The notes under the pieces were generated by a model. It was not told the DNA's origin. It did no database searches and saw nothing but the letters and a program-made list of their open reading frames with translations. From Acidimicrobiaceae bacterium (GTDB lineage Bacteria; Actinomycetota; Acidimicrobiia; Acidimicrobiales; Ilumatobacteraceae): 38,711 nucleotides of DNA. The position numbers and the translations under genes are program-made. How positions within the stretch are numbered: the first letter of the stretch is position 1; each line of letters starts with the position of its first letter. The DNA is taken from positions 1 to 38,711 of the forward strand of contig JAHEDX010000024.1 of assembly GCA_024641005.1 (NCBI GenBank), in the 5' to 3' direction. Positions 1 through 8,394 of this stretch are shown here, piece after piece.

Positions 1-1165
1 ACACCACGATCGTGCCGATGATCACCAGGAACACGATCGGCACGATCAGCTCGGCCCCTCGGACGCCCTCCTCTTCGAGGCGGATCGCGAAGATCGCGGA
101 GACGGCCGCGGCCACGATGCACCGGGGCGCCATCGACATCAGGAACAGTCGCTCCCGCCATGACAGCGAACTGCGAATCGTCGCCGCGACCACCGAGAGC
201 GGCCTCGCCACGAACACGAGCAAGCCGAGGAACGCGATCGACGGGATCGCGACATCGCGGAGTTGGTCAGGTTCGATCCGTGCTGCGAGCAGGATGAACA
301 ATGCCGAGATCAGCAGCGTTCGGAGGCTCTCGTTGAACTCGAGCAGTTGGCGGACCGCGGCAGAGTCTCGGCGAGCGAGCCAGATACCCATGACCGTCAC
401 CGTCAACAGGCCTGCCTCCTCCTGAACCTCGTTGCTGATCACGAACCCGACCACGACCATCGCCAAGGCGATCGGGTTGGCGAGATGGTCGGGGATGATG
501 AATCGTCGCAGCGCGTGATCGAGGGCGTACGCCGCGAGGAAACCGATACCGATACCAGCGAGCAAGGTGAGCCCCACCACTCCGAGCACCGCGCTCACGG
601 CTTCACCCGGCTTCTCGGTGAGCGCGACCTCGAAGGCGACGAGCGCGGCGGTGGCGCCGATCGGATCGATCAGGATGCCCTCGGCGCGCAACATCGGGCC
701 GGTGCGGCCGCTCGGCCGGACGAAACGTAGCAACGGCCCGACGACGGTCGGACCGGTCACGACCAGCACGGCGGCGAGCACCGCTGCCGCCCCGTCGCTG
801 ATGTCGAACAGTGTCTTGGCTCCCCAAGCAGCGACGAGGAACGTGATGACCGCACCGATGCTGATCAGCCGTCGCACCACGGTGCCCGTCGATCTCAGCT
901 CGCGCGGAGGCAGGTCGAGCCCACCCTCGAACAGGATCAGTGCCACGGACAGTGACACGACCGGGAAGAGCGTTCCCCCGAGGAAGGCATCGGGGTCGAT
1001 CACGCTGAACACGGGACCGAGCAGCAGCCCGGCGACCAACAGCAGGATGATCGAGGGCACCTGGCTGCGCCATGCGATCCACTGGGCTGCCATGCCGACC
1101 CCGACGATGATCGCGAGCGTGGGTCCGAGACCGGAGTCGGTGGCGGCGAGGAGGGTGGTCAGCAT
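1..1165 (-). CDS. Cation:proton antiporter, CPA1/NhaP type (3' end outside window)
   Basis: Integral membrane exchanger expected to swap Na+ or K+ for protons across the cytoplasmic membrane. The reading frame is open from an ATG at 1165 to the window edge, giving about 388 residues without a stop, so the C-terminus is missing. Hydrophobic helices alternate with short loops through the whole visible part. The segment VALILFEGGLDLPPREL, followed by helices containing TGPTVVGPLL and a later RAEGILIDPIGA, is typical of CPA1 Na+/H+ exchangers; the acidic residues there are the family's ion-binding and structural positions. It starts 54 bases after the nhaA stop on the same strand, so the two probably form one ion-homeostasis operon. 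No convincing ribosome site precedes the ATG, but an upstream ATG in another frame ends in a TGA immediately before it. Exact substrate is unknown. Confidence 0.85.
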   Translation of the reverse strand, partial: MLTTLLAATDSGLGPTLAIIVGVGMAAQWIAWRSQVPSIILLLVAGLLLGPVFSVIDPDAFLGGTLFPVVSLSVALILFEGGLDLPPRELRSTGTVVRRLISIGAVITFLVAAWGAKTLFDISDGAAAVLAAVLVVTGPTVVGPLLRFVRPSGRTGPMLRAEGILIDPIGATAALVAFEVALTEKPGEAVSAVLGVVGLTLLAGIGIGFLAAYALDHALRRFIIPDHLANPIALAMVVVGFVISNEVQEEAGLLTVTVMGIWLARRDSAAVRQLLEFNESLRTLLISALFILLAARIEPDQLRDVAIPSIAFLGLLVFVARPLSVVAATIRSSLSWRERLFLMSMAPRCIVAAAVSAIFAIRLEEEGVRGAELIVPIVFLVIIGTIVV

Positions 1166-1219
1166 CAGAATTCGGACCGCGAGCCCAGCCTGGTGCCGGA
1201 CATCGCGGTGCCCTGTGTT

Positions 1220-2611
1220 CTAGTCGATTTCCGACAGCTCCGTCGCGCTGTCGGCCGTGTCGGGGGTGTGGTCTGACGGGTCGGCCGCGCCCATCGACAT
1301 GTCGGGGATCACATGACCGGGAATCATGATCGCCGAGCCGATCAAGGCGGCGGCGAACGATCCGATCAGTACGCCCAGTCGCGCGTCGTTGCCGAGGATC
1401 TCCTGCCCACCGAATGCCAGCTCGGTCACGAACAACGACACGGTGAAGCCGACACCTCCGAGCGCTCCGGCACCGATGACGTATCGCTTGGTGACACCGG
1501 GTGGGAGCCGCCCGATCTTGAACGCAACCGCCAGCAACGTCGCGCCGGAGATGCCGATCGTCTTGCCGACCACCAGGCCGAGGATGACGCCCCACGTGAC
1601 GCTGTTGCCGAGTGCGTCACCGAGCTCGGAAGCCGGGATCTTGATGCCGGCATTGGCGAGGGCGAAAATCGGGACGACCACGAATGCCGACCAGGGGTGC
1701 AGGAGATGCTCGAGCCACTCGACGATCGACACGGTCCACTTCGCTTGACGGGACACTGTGGCTGCCATGTGCACGTTCGGGTTGGCGGCGAGTTGTTCGG
1801 CGTCGATCATGCCGGATCGGCGTCGCGGCGTGACCGGTGCGAGCAAACCGAATGCGACACCGGTCAGCGTCGGGTGCACGTGGGCTTCGTGCAGCCCCAG
1901 CCAGCACACCGCGCCGAGTAGGAGATAGACCGCGATGTACGGCACGCGGTTGCGGATCAGGGCGGCAACGACAACGGCGCCGATCGCGAGGGCCAACCAT
2001 TGGAACGACACCCCCTCGGAATAGAAGATCGCGATGACGAGGATCGCCCCGATGTCGTCGACGATGGCCAGCGCGAGCAGGAAGAGCTTCAACCATGATG
2101 GCGCTCGGGACCCGAGGATCGCGACGACGCCCATGACGATTGCGATGTCGGTGGCCATCGGGATTCCCCAGCCCTTGGAACCGTCCCCACCGGCGTTGAG
2201 CACCGCGAAGATCGCCGCAGGCACGATCATGCCGCCGAACGCGGCGATGATCGGCAGGGCAGCCTGGCGCGGATCTCGCAGCTCCCCTTCGGTCAGCTCG
2301 CGCTTGATCTCCAGACCGACGACGAAGAAGAACAACACCATCGCCAGATCGTTGACCCACTCGCGCATCGTGAGATTGATCACGTGATGGTTCAACTCGA
2401 CAGCGGCCTCGAGGTTCCAGAGGTCGAAGTAGCTGTCGGACCAGGGCGAGTTGGCCCAGATCAGCGCGACGACTGCGGCGGCCACCAGCAACAGACCGGC
2501 GCTGGCCTCCTGTTGCAGGAAATCGCGCAGTGGTCGGATCATCCTGGCCGTGACGCGATCAGGATCGCGCGCATAGCGGTCGGCGAGAGGGTCCACGGGG
2601 TTGGTCGACAC
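1220..2611 (-). CDS. nhaA: Na+/H+ antiporter NhaA
   Basis: Electrogenic antiporter that expels Na+ in exchange for protons at the cytoplasmic membrane. The protein carries the NhaA hallmarks: FFFVVGLEIKRELTEGEL near residue 95, PMATDIA around 150, and LALAIVDDIGAILVIA, whose adjacent aspartates correspond to the ion-binding D163/D164 of the E. coli protein. About 12 hydrophobic helices are visible and the C-terminal tail is acidic and hydrophilic. I chose GTG 2611 because an extended -10-like TGCGATACT lies 8 bases upstream; an in-frame ATG at 2647 adds 12 basic residues and would leave only 35 bases to the divergent hydrolase gene. At 463 residues it is longer than E. coli NhaA (388), mainly at both termini. 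Family assignment is secure. Confidence 0.93.
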   Translation of the reverse strand: MSTNPVDPLADRYARDPDRVTARMIRPLRDFLQQEASAGLLLVAAAVVALIWANSPWSDSYFDLWNLEAAVELNHHVINLTMREWVNDLAMVLFFFVVGLEIKRELTEGELRDPRQAALPIIAAFGGMIVPAAIFAVLNAGGDGSKGWGIPMATDIAIVMGVVAILGSRAPSWLKLFLLALAIVDDIGAILVIAIFYSEGVSFQWLALAIGAVVVAALIRNRVPYIAVYLLLGAVCWLGLHEAHVHPTLTGVAFGLLAPVTPRRRSGMIDAEQLAANPNVHMAATVSRQAKWTVSIVEWLEHLLHPWSAFVVVPIFALANAGIKIPASELGDALGNSVTWGVILGLVVGKTIGISGATLLAVAFKIGRLPPGVTKRYVIGAGALGGVGFTVSLFVTELAFGGQEILGNDARLGVLIGSFAAALIGSAIMIPGHVIPDMSMGAADPSDHTPDTADSATELSEID

Positions 2612-2670
2612 GATCGACCAGTATCGCAGCCCACGGCGCCGCTTCATACTTGCTGGTTCCCCGAAGTTGG

Positions 2671-2676
2671 TACGTT
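2671..2676 (+). promoter_or_regulatory. -10 element TACGTT, leaderless start of the hydrolase-OsmC gene
   Basis: TACGTT ends 6 bases before the ATG at 2683. There is no Shine-Dalgarno sequence between, and the predicted transcription start coincides with the start codon. Confidence 0.55.
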
Positions 2677-2682
2677 CCTCGG

Positions 2683-3933
2683 ATGCCCACGCGCGTCGAA
2701 CGAGTCACCTTTCCGGGCAGCGGGGGCGAACTGCTCGCTGCTCGGCTCGACCTGCCCGCCGGTCCGCCCAAGGCGTTCGCCCTGTTCGCCCACTGCTTCA
2801 CCTGCAGCAAGGACCTTCTTGCCGCGACGCGCATCGCTGCGGTGTTGACCGATCTGGGGTACGGGCTGTTGCGGTTCGACTTCACCGGGCTCGGCGACAG
2901 CGAGGGCGAGTTCGCGAATACGAACTTCTCGTCGAACGTCGACGATCTGATCGCCGCCGCGGTATGGCTGCGCAACCATCACCGCGCACCACAGCTGCTG
3001 GTCGGTCACTCGCTGGGTGGTGCCGCGGTGATCTGTGCGGCGGTGACGCTTCCGGAGGTTCGAGCGGTGGCGACCCTCGGTGCGCCGGCCGATGCAGGTC
3101 ATGTGGCTCAGCTCCTCGGTGGCGTGCTCGACGACCTCACCGAACACGGCGAGGTCGACGTCGAGTTGCACGGCCGGTCGTTCACGATAGGTCGGCAGTT
3201 CATCGACGATCTGCGCGCCGGCGCCGTCGTCGAGGCGGCGGCGACCCTTCGGGGACCGCTACTGGTGATGCACTCGCCGGTCGACAACACCGTCGGCGTC
3301 GAGCACGCCGCCCGCATCTTCGGCGCGGCCAGGCATCCGAAGAGCTTCGTGTCGCTCGACCGTGCCGACCATCTGTTGTCGAGCGTCGCCGACGCCGAGT
3401 ACGCCGCGTCGGTGATCGGCGCGTGGGCCGCCCGGTATCTGGTCGACGAGAGCGGGGTCGCCGCTGCACCTGTGGCGTCGGCCCAGGTGGTCGTCGCCGA
3501 AACCACCCAGGGCGCCTTCTTGAACCATGTGGTCGTGGGACGACATCGCTTTCTCACCGACGAACCCGAGTCGGTCGGCGGCTATGACGCCGGGCCCAGC
3601 CCGTACGACTTCCTCGCCACCGCACTCGGGTCGTGTACCTCGATGACCCTGCGGATGTACGCCGAACGCAAGCAGCTCCCGCTCGACAAGGTGACCGTCG
3701 AGGTGTCCCACGACAAGGTGCACGCAACCGACGCGGCGACCGGCACGGCCGATGGTTCGCTTCCCAAGGGCGGCAAGATCGATCAGTTCACCCGCGTCCT
3801 GCACCTGTCCGGGGATCTTGATGACGGTCAGCGTGCCAGCTTGTTGCGGATCGCCGACCGCTGCCCGGTGCATCGCACCCTCGAACAGACCTCCCGAATC
3901 GTGACGCAGCTCGCGCCGGGATTGGACGTCTGA
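2683..3933 (+). CDS. Bifunctional alpha/beta hydrolase / OsmC family protein
   Basis: Natural fusion of an alpha/beta hydrolase (about residues 1-255) with an OsmC/Ohr-type peroxidase domain (about 275-415). The nucleophile elbow is GHSLGG with Ser110, followed by a plausible late-strand Asp and by His in the RADHLL segment. The OsmC half has the two reactive cysteines, Cys318 in ALGSC and Cys394 in RCPVH, that reduce organic hydroperoxides in the family. The domain order is a recognised fusion family in bacteria; the hydrolase may act on an ester or lipid peroxide that the OsmC half then handles, which is inference. The ATG at 2683 is preferred over a TTG at 2650 because of the leaderless -10 element. 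The gene ends directly against the convergent BrkB-family gene, stop codon to stop codon with no spacer. Confidence 0.92.
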   Translation: MPTRVERVTFPGSGGELLAARLDLPAGPPKAFALFAHCFTCSKDLLAATRIAAVLTDLGYGLLRFDFTGLGDSEGEFANTNFSSNVDDLIAAAVWLRNHHRAPQLLVGHSLGGAAVICAAVTLPEVRAVATLGAPADAGHVAQLLGGVLDDLTEHGEVDVELHGRSFTIGRQFIDDLRAGAVVEAAATLRGPLLVMHSPVDNTVGVEHAARIFGAARHPKSFVSLDRADHLLSSVADAEYAASVIGAWAARYLVDESGVAAAPVASAQVVVAETTQGAFLNHVVVGRHRFLTDEPESVGGYDAGPSPYDFLATALGSCTSMTLRMYAERKQLPLDKVTVEVSHDKVHATDAATGTADGSLPKGGKIDQFTRVLHLSGDLDDGQRASLLRIADRCPVHRTLEQTSRIVTQLAPGLDV

Positions 3934-4830
3934 TCAGCCGTCACGGCCGTCGGCGGAGGCGACCGACGGGACCGAAGGACTCGGATCCGGCCCTTCGGTG
4001 CTGGTCCGTGGTCTCGCCAGCGCAGCGTTCAGTTCGGCTCCGATCAGGCTGATCAGCGCGTGCAGGCTGAGCCAGCTCAGCAAGGCGAGGGTGGCCGCGA
4101 ACGTGCCGTAGACGTTGGCGGCGTCGTCGAGGGTGTTGGTGACGAGGCGCGTCCCTGCGAACTGCAGCACCGTGTACATCACGCCGCTGAACACCGCTCC
4201 GGGCCACAACATCGCCCAGGTCACGGATCTGGACGTGAGGTAGCGATACATGGTGCCGACCACGATCACATTGAGCACCAGCCCACCGAACGTGATCAGC
4301 ATCTGGCCGAGGCGGGGCAGCCCGGCCTCGCTGACGACCGCCGCCAGCGCAACGGCGCCGATTTGTCCGATACCGATCACGGCGATCCCGACGAGTGCCT
4401 TCGCCCGCTGGATCGCACCGTTGGCTCGATCGTCGATCGGCACGTCCCAGATGTCGTCGAGAGCGGACTGCAGCGCGACGAACGCCTTGAGCGACCCCCA
4501 CAGTGCGACGCCCAGCCCCACGAACAGTGCCCACCAGCTCCCGCTGATCGTCGAACCCGGCTCGAGATCGGCGCCGACGACCGGGATCCGGCTGAGCGCG
4601 GAGTCGACGATACGGGCTTGCAGGTCGGGGTTTCCTTCGAGGACGAACCCGAGGATCGTGGTCGCTGCCATCAACAGTGGGAACAGGGTGAGGAATCCGT
4701 AGTAGGCCAGCACGGCGGCGTTGCGCCCCGTGAGGTGACGCCGAAAGCCGTCGAGCAACTCGACGACGACATCGAAGACGACGCTGCGTCGACGCACTCG
4801 CATCACCTTCGGATGGGTGGTCCAGGCCAT
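3934..4830 (-). CDS. YihY/virulence factor BrkB family membrane protein
   Basis: Inner-membrane protein of the YihY/BrkB (UPF0761) family, whose molecular function is not settled. The 298 residues contain the family pattern: an N-terminal amphipathic stretch, AVLAYYGFLTLFPLLMAATTILG as the first helix region, a loop region with the ALDDIWDVP motif around residue 135, and four further hydrophobic helices ending in LISLIGAELNAAL, followed by a hydrophilic Ser/Pro-rich tail. It starts 6 bases after the stop of the uracil-DNA glycosylase gene on the same strand, so the two are probably co-transcribed; the pairing gives no obvious functional clue. The start ATG at 4830 has only a weak GGAG at a long spacing, and a second in-frame ATG lies 9 codons further on. 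Confidence 0.9.
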   Translation of the reverse strand: MAWTTHPKVMRVRRRSVVFDVVVELLDGFRRHLTGRNAAVLAYYGFLTLFPLLMAATTILGFVLEGNPDLQARIVDSALSRIPVVGADLEPGSTISGSWWALFVGLGVALWGSLKAFVALQSALDDIWDVPIDDRANGAIQRAKALVGIAVIGIGQIGAVALAAVVSEAGLPRLGQMLITFGGLVLNVIVVGTMYRYLTSRSVTWAMLWPGAVFSGVMYTVLQFAGTRLVTNTLDDAANVYGTFAATLALLSWLSLHALISLIGAELNAALARPRTSTEGPDPSPSVPSVASADGRDG

Positions 4831-4836
4831 GGCGTT

Positions 4837-5499
4837 CTACAAGCTCCAATCGATCGGGGGTTGGCCGTGGGCGACGAGCGCTTCGTTGGTCCGGCTGAAC
4901 GGTCTCGAACCGAAGAACCCATTGTGGGCCGACAGCGGTGACGGGTGCGGCGATTCGATGATCGTGTGCCGGGACTGGTCGATCAACGACTTCTTCCTGC
5001 GAGCGTAGGCGCCCCACAGAATGAACACGACGTGATCGTGCTTGGTGCTCACCGCAGTGATGACCTCGTCGGTGAACACCTCCCAACCCTTGCCCTGATG
5101 CGACCCTGCCTGCCCGGCGCGAACGGTGAGCGTGGCATTGAGCAACAGGACCCCCTGACGTGCCCAGGCCTCGAGATTGCCGTGGTCGGGGATCGGTGTC
5201 CCGAGGTCGGTCGACAGCTCCTTGTGGATGTTGGCGAGCGACGGCGGAACCCGGATCCCGGTCTGCACCGAGAAGCACAGACCGTGTGCCTGATCGGGCC
5301 CGTGGTAGGGGTCCTGCCCCAGGATCATGACCCGCGTCGACGAATATGGGGTCAGGTGCAAGGCGGCGAACACCCGATCGTGCGGTGGGTACACGGTGGA
5401 GCGCGTGCGTTCGTCGACGACGAAGCTCTGCAACTCCGCCCAGTACGGTTTGGTGAACTCACCACGCAGGATCGGATTCCAGTCGGTGGTCACATGCAC
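4837..5499 (-). CDS. ung: Uracil-DNA glycosylase, family 1
   Basis: Removes uracil from DNA, starting base-excision repair of deaminated cytosine. The water-activating motif GQDPYHG (Asp63) and the C-terminal DNA-intercalation motif HPSPLS, with its catalytic His, are both intact; NATLTVR and VVFILWGAYA are further family 1 segments. With a GTG start at 5499 the protein has 220 residues, close to the 229 of E. coli Ung; a second GTG at 5493 is almost equally likely. The open frame continues far upstream without a stop, but that extension has no resemblance to Ung and crosses the divergent gene. The BrkB-family gene follows after 6 bases. I could not see a clear promoter or ribosome site. Confidence 0.95.
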   Translation of the reverse strand: MHVTTDWNPILRGEFTKPYWAELQSFVVDERTRSTVYPPHDRVFAALHLTPYSSTRVMILGQDPYHGPDQAHGLCFSVQTGIRVPPSLANIHKELSTDLGTPIPDHGNLEAWARQGVLLLNATLTVRAGQAGSHQGKGWEVFTDEVITAVSTKHDHVVFILWGAYARRKKSLIDQSRHTIIESPHPSPLSAHNGFFGSRPFSRTNEALVAHGQPPIDWSL

Positions 5500-5540
5500 A
5501 TCGATTCTGGCCGGCCAACGTCGCTCACGCCTCCCGTGCC

Positions 5541-5546
5541 TATCAT
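5541..5546 (+). promoter_or_regulatory. -10 element TATCAT before the PLP enzyme gene
   Basis: TATCAT overlaps the in-frame ATG at 5545 and is followed after 7 bases by an in-frame GTG at 5554. This favours a leaderless message beginning at 5554. Confidence 0.5.
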
Positions 5547-6555
5547 GCCGAGGGTGTTCGGTCATCTTCCGCGGGCCAGGCTGGCGACCCTCCCGACACC
5601 GCTCGAGCGTGGGTCGGAACTTCCGGGTGGAGCGCGGCTCTGGGTGAAACGTGACGATCTCACCGGTCTCGGGATGGGTGGCAACAAGGCCCGCAAGCTC
5701 GAATTCCTCTGTGGTGCTGCCGTCGCGAAGGGGGCCCGTTCGCTGCTCACGGTCGGTGCGGCACAGTCCAACCATTGCAGAATGACCGCCGCTGCCGGTG
5801 CGGTGCTCGGCCTCGAGGTGCACCTCGTGCTCTCGGGCGACCGACCCGAGACGGCCACCGGCAATCAGTTGCTGTCGACATTGTTCGGGGCGCAGCAGCA
5901 CTTCACGGGATCCGAAGAGAGTCACTGGGGTGAACTCGAGATCGCTCGCGAGGCGCTCGCCGACGAACTGCGCGCTGCCGGGGCCGAGCCCTACTCGATT
6001 CCGATCGGCGGCTCGACGCCCGTCGGGGCAGTCGGCTACGCGGCGGCATTCGTCGAACTGATGCAGCAGTGTGATGCCGCGGGGATCAGCCCAACAGCGA
6101 TCGTCCACACGTCGTCGAGCGGTGGCACCCATGCAGGGTTGTTGGCCGGACGGGCCCTCTGGCGCGACCGGGGTCACCACGTACCGGAGGTGCTGGCGAT
6201 CGGCGTTGCCAAGGGGGTCAACATGGGGATGCCGGACATCGCCGATCTCGCGCGCGACACCGTCGAGCTGATCGGTGGTGACCGTTCGGTGGTCGACCGC
6301 GCCGATGTGCGGGTCGATCCGAACTGGATGGGGGACGATTATGGCGTGCCGACGCGGGCCGGCGATGCGGCCATCAGGTGGGCAGCGCGTCATGGCGGCT
6401 GGGTGCTCGATCGCGTGTACAGCGGGAAGGGCTTTGCCGGCATGGTGGGCGTTGCCGAGTCGGGCCGATGGCCCGCCGGCAGTGATGTGGTGTTCATCCA
6501 CACCGGCGGTTCACCGGCGATCTTCACGCCCGGTGGTGCCCCGCCCGAACGCTGA
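5545..6555 (+). CDS. D-cysteine desulfhydrase / ACC deaminase family PLP enzyme
   Basis: Pyridoxal-phosphate enzyme of the tryptophan-synthase-beta fold group that includes D-cysteine desulfhydrase and 1-aminocyclopropane-1-carboxylate deaminase. The PLP lysine is Lys48 within GMGGNKARKLEF, and AAQSNHCRMTAAAGAVLGL follows as in the family. HTSSSGGTHAGLLAG near residue 190 is the phosphate-binding loop, and the C-terminal segment VLDRVYSGKGFAGM matches the group. At 336 residues the length is normal. Which substrate is used cannot be read from the sequence; desulfhydrase activity is the more common one for bacterial homologues without the Pseudomonas ACC-deaminase context. The start is ATG 5545 or, by the leaderless promoter argument, GTG 5554. 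It is divergent from ung and convergent with the lipoprotein gene. Confidence 0.9.
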   Translation: MPRVFGHLPRARLATLPTPLERGSELPGGARLWVKRDDLTGLGMGGNKARKLEFLCGAAVAKGARSLLTVGAAQSNHCRMTAAAGAVLGLEVHLVLSGDRPETATGNQLLSTLFGAQQHFTGSEESHWGELEIAREALADELRAAGAEPYSIPIGGSTPVGAVGYAAAFVELMQQCDAAGISPTAIVHTSSSGGTHAGLLAGRALWRDRGHHVPEVLAIGVAKGVNMGMPDIADLARDTVELIGGDRSVVDRADVRVDPNWMGDDYGVPTRAGDAAIRWAARHGGWVLDRVYSGKGFAGMVGVAESGRWPAGSDVVFIHTGGSPAIFTPGGAPPER

Positions 6556-6581
6556 TTGCCCTGCCGCGGTCGACCGCCCGG

Positions 6582-7163
6582 TCAGCAGTCGAGTGCGGCG
6601 AGCGAGGTGGCGACGTGGAGTTGGGCGTGTCCGCCGTACTCGTGCGCATCGTCGAGCGAGTCGGACGCCAGCGTGAACGTGGCCCAGCCGACGATCCGCA
6701 TCGGATGGCTCGCCAGGCTCGGCATCGTGTTGTTGTCCGGAGTCCATTGGTCGATCGCCGACTGCATCTCTGCCCAACGATCGGCCGGATCGGCCCAGCT
6801 GCCACCCAAGACGTCGTCGACGATGCACTGGTTGTCGGCGAGAGCGCTCGCCGCACCGTCGGGTGAACCGTCCAGTCCTGGAAGGACGCCGAGGTCGATG
6901 GTGCCGTCGACGGTGCCATTACCGTCGCGGTCGCCGTAGCCGGGCCCGCCCGGACCGACCACCATGTTCGCGGCAGCTTCGGCCACGGCGTGCGCCTGCT
7001 CGATCGAATCGGCGCTCTCCCAGACCGTCACGGCGTCCTCGATCTTGGTGATCGTCTCGCGATAGGTGAGTTCCGCCGCGTCGCCGGCGCCTGCGGAATC
7101 ACCTCCGTCACCACAGGCGGCGAGCGCCAAGAGCAGGACGAGCGGGACTGTTTTCCGCGTCAT
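6582..7163 (-). CDS. Hypothetical lipoprotein
   Basis: Small exported protein of about 193 residues that I do not recognise. The N-terminus MTRKTVPLVLLLALAACG is a lipoprotein signal with a LAAC lipobox, so the mature protein should be anchored to the outer face of the membrane through Cys17. The mature part is acidic, contains a glycine-rich GPGGPGYGDRDGNGTVDG stretch that could bind calcium (D-x-D-x-N pattern, inference), and ends in ATSLAALDC with a C-terminal cysteine. ATG 7163 is preferred to GTG 7169 because a TAGACT -10 element lies 6 bases before the ATG. In the 26-base gap to the convergent PLP-enzyme gene the palindrome GCGGTCGACCGC (6566-6577) could form a short stem. Confidence 0.75.
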   Translation of the reverse strand: MTRKTVPLVLLLALAACGDGGDSAGAGDAAELTYRETITKIEDAVTVWESADSIEQAHAVAEAAANMVVGPGGPGYGDRDGNGTVDGTIDLGVLPGLDGSPDGAASALADNQCIVDDVLGGSWADPADRWAEMQSAIDQWTPDNNTMPSLASHPMRIVGWATFTLASDSLDDAHEYGGHAQLHVATSLAALDC

Positions 7164-7169
7164 GTCCAC

Positions 7170-7175
7170 AGTCTA
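7170..7175 (-). promoter_or_regulatory. -10 element TAGACT, leaderless start of the lipoprotein gene
   Basis: On the minus strand TAGACT is followed by 6 bases and then the ATG at 7163. No Shine-Dalgarno sequence is present. Confidence 0.55.
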
Positions 7176-7236
7176 GGAATACTCCGGACAATTCCCTTGG
7201 TGAGGGGCGACCGTCGGGTGAATCGCGGTGCCCCAC

Positions 7237-7242
7237 TAATCT
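7237..7242 (+). promoter_or_regulatory. -10 element TAATCT, leaderless start of the oxygenase gene
   Basis: TAATCT is followed by 6 bases and then the ATG at 7249. It lies in the short divergent gap with the lipoprotein gene, so the two promoters are back to back. Confidence 0.55.
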
Positions 7243-7248
7243 CCGGCC

Positions 7249-8214
7249 ATGAGTGAAATCCTCGAGGTCGATCTGCTCGCGTTCGAGAATCGCAGCGGCC
7301 CTGCCAGGCGCGCCGTCGTCGATGGGGTGGCCCGCAGCTTGGCGACCGGGTTCGTCTACACGTGCCACGATCTGTCGGAGGACCTGCTCGACACTGCCTA
7401 CGGCATGTTGGCCGAGTTCTTCCATCTCGATCCAGACGTCAAGCAGGGGTTCAACGTGCCCGGCGCCCACGGTCAGACCGGCTATACGGGTCTCCTGGTG
7501 GAGACAGCAGCATCGAGTGATCTGCCCGACTGGAAAGAGATGCTCAACTGGGCATCACCGATCGCCGCCGGCCACCCGTTGAAGCGGAAGTTCGCCACTG
7601 CCTATCCAGATCAGGTGGTACCCGAGGCGGCGGTGCCGGGTATCACCGAGGTGCTCTACCGGTTCCATGATGCCGTCGCCGACCTGCAGCGGCGATTCCT
7701 ACGGGTGATCGCCGAGGGCATCGGATGCCATGAGTCGTTCTTCGACGACATGGTCAAGGATGGACCGACGCTGACCCGCGCGATTCGTTACCCACCGATG
7801 ACGGGGGTGCCCGGAGCAGGTCACGTCTGGGCCGGTGCACACGGTGACATCAACCTGATCACGGCGCTGCCCCGCGCCACGGCCCCCGGTCTGCAGGTGC
7901 TGGTCGACGACGAATGGGTCGATGCGGTCGCACCCGACGATCAGGTCATCATCAATACCGGGATCATGCTCGAACGATTGACCAATGGGGTGATCCCGAT
8001 CGGGTGGCACCGGGTGGTCGCGGCGCCGGACTACGAAGGCGAGCGCTACAGCGTGGTCCAGTTCTGTCACCCGCGGCCGTGGACGGTGCTGTCGCCGGTA
8101 CCGACCTGTTGCACCCCCGAGCATCCGCAGCGGTTCAGTGCGATGACCGCGGCCGACGCGCTCGACGAGGTCTTGTACGAGATCAATCTCGTCGAGGAGG
8201 CTCGCCGGGTGTGA
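7249..8214 (+). CDS. 2-oxoglutarate/Fe(II)-dependent oxygenase, isopenicillin-N-synthase-like
   Basis: Non-haem iron oxygenase of the IPNS/flavanone-hydroxylase superfamily. An N-terminal DIOX_N-type region (RRAVVDGVARSLATGFVYTCHDL) leads into the double-stranded beta-helix. The iron ligands are His198 and Asp200 in AHGDINLITAL and His254 in GWHRVV; Arg266 and Ser268 in RYS are the 2-oxoglutarate carboxylate contacts, so a 2-oxoglutarate-using enzyme is expected. At 321 residues the length is typical. The substrate is unknown; bacterial homologues of this type often act on amino acids, nucleobases or small aromatic compounds. There is no biosynthetic cluster around it, so I assign no pathway. 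The start is well supported by the leaderless -10 element. Confidence 0.9.
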   Translation: MSEILEVDLLAFENRSGPARRAVVDGVARSLATGFVYTCHDLSEDLLDTAYGMLAEFFHLDPDVKQGFNVPGAHGQTGYTGLLVETAASSDLPDWKEMLNWASPIAAGHPLKRKFATAYPDQVVPEAAVPGITEVLYRFHDAVADLQRRFLRVIAEGIGCHESFFDDMVKDGPTLTRAIRYPPMTGVPGAGHVWAGAHGDINLITALPRATAPGLQVLVDDEWVDAVAPDDQVIINTGIMLERLTNGVIPIGWHRVVAAPDYEGERYSVVQFCHPRPWTVLSPVPTCCTPEHPQRFSAMTAADALDEVLYEINLVEEARRV

Positions 8215-8379
8215 GGTGAGACCCCGTCGCGAGCGGTGCTCGTCGTGTGGACTTCTCGGCCCCGGGGTGCGGGTGTTCCAGCGCCGAGCCGAGTTCCCGA
8301 ACGTGGCTCCCGTCCGTCGGGCTGTGGGCTGCCGACCGCGTCGGATCAGAACACCTCCAACGGTGGCGTGCCTCGCCGG

Positions 8380-8385
8380 TAGCGT
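8380..8385 (+). promoter_or_regulatory. -10 element TAGCGT before the ROK gene
   Basis: TAGCGT is followed by 9 bases and then the ATG at 8395, at the long end of leaderless spacing. The rest of the 180-base gap after the oxygenase gene (8215-8394) holds only a short CGAGC/GCTCG stem near 8229-8241 and nothing else I can identify. Confidence 0.4.
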
Positions 8386-8394
8386 GCGACGGCG

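Noticed and set aside
603-1595. Minus-strand open frame of 330 codons across the antiporter genes
   Set aside because: Arg/His/Asp-rich translation typical of a wrong frame; the antiporter frames on the same strand have clear membrane-protein sequence.
5509-5518. Palindrome TGGCCGGCCA upstream of ung
   Set aside because: Short GC-only palindromes are common at this base composition, and it does not match a known operator; it does not resemble a LexA box.
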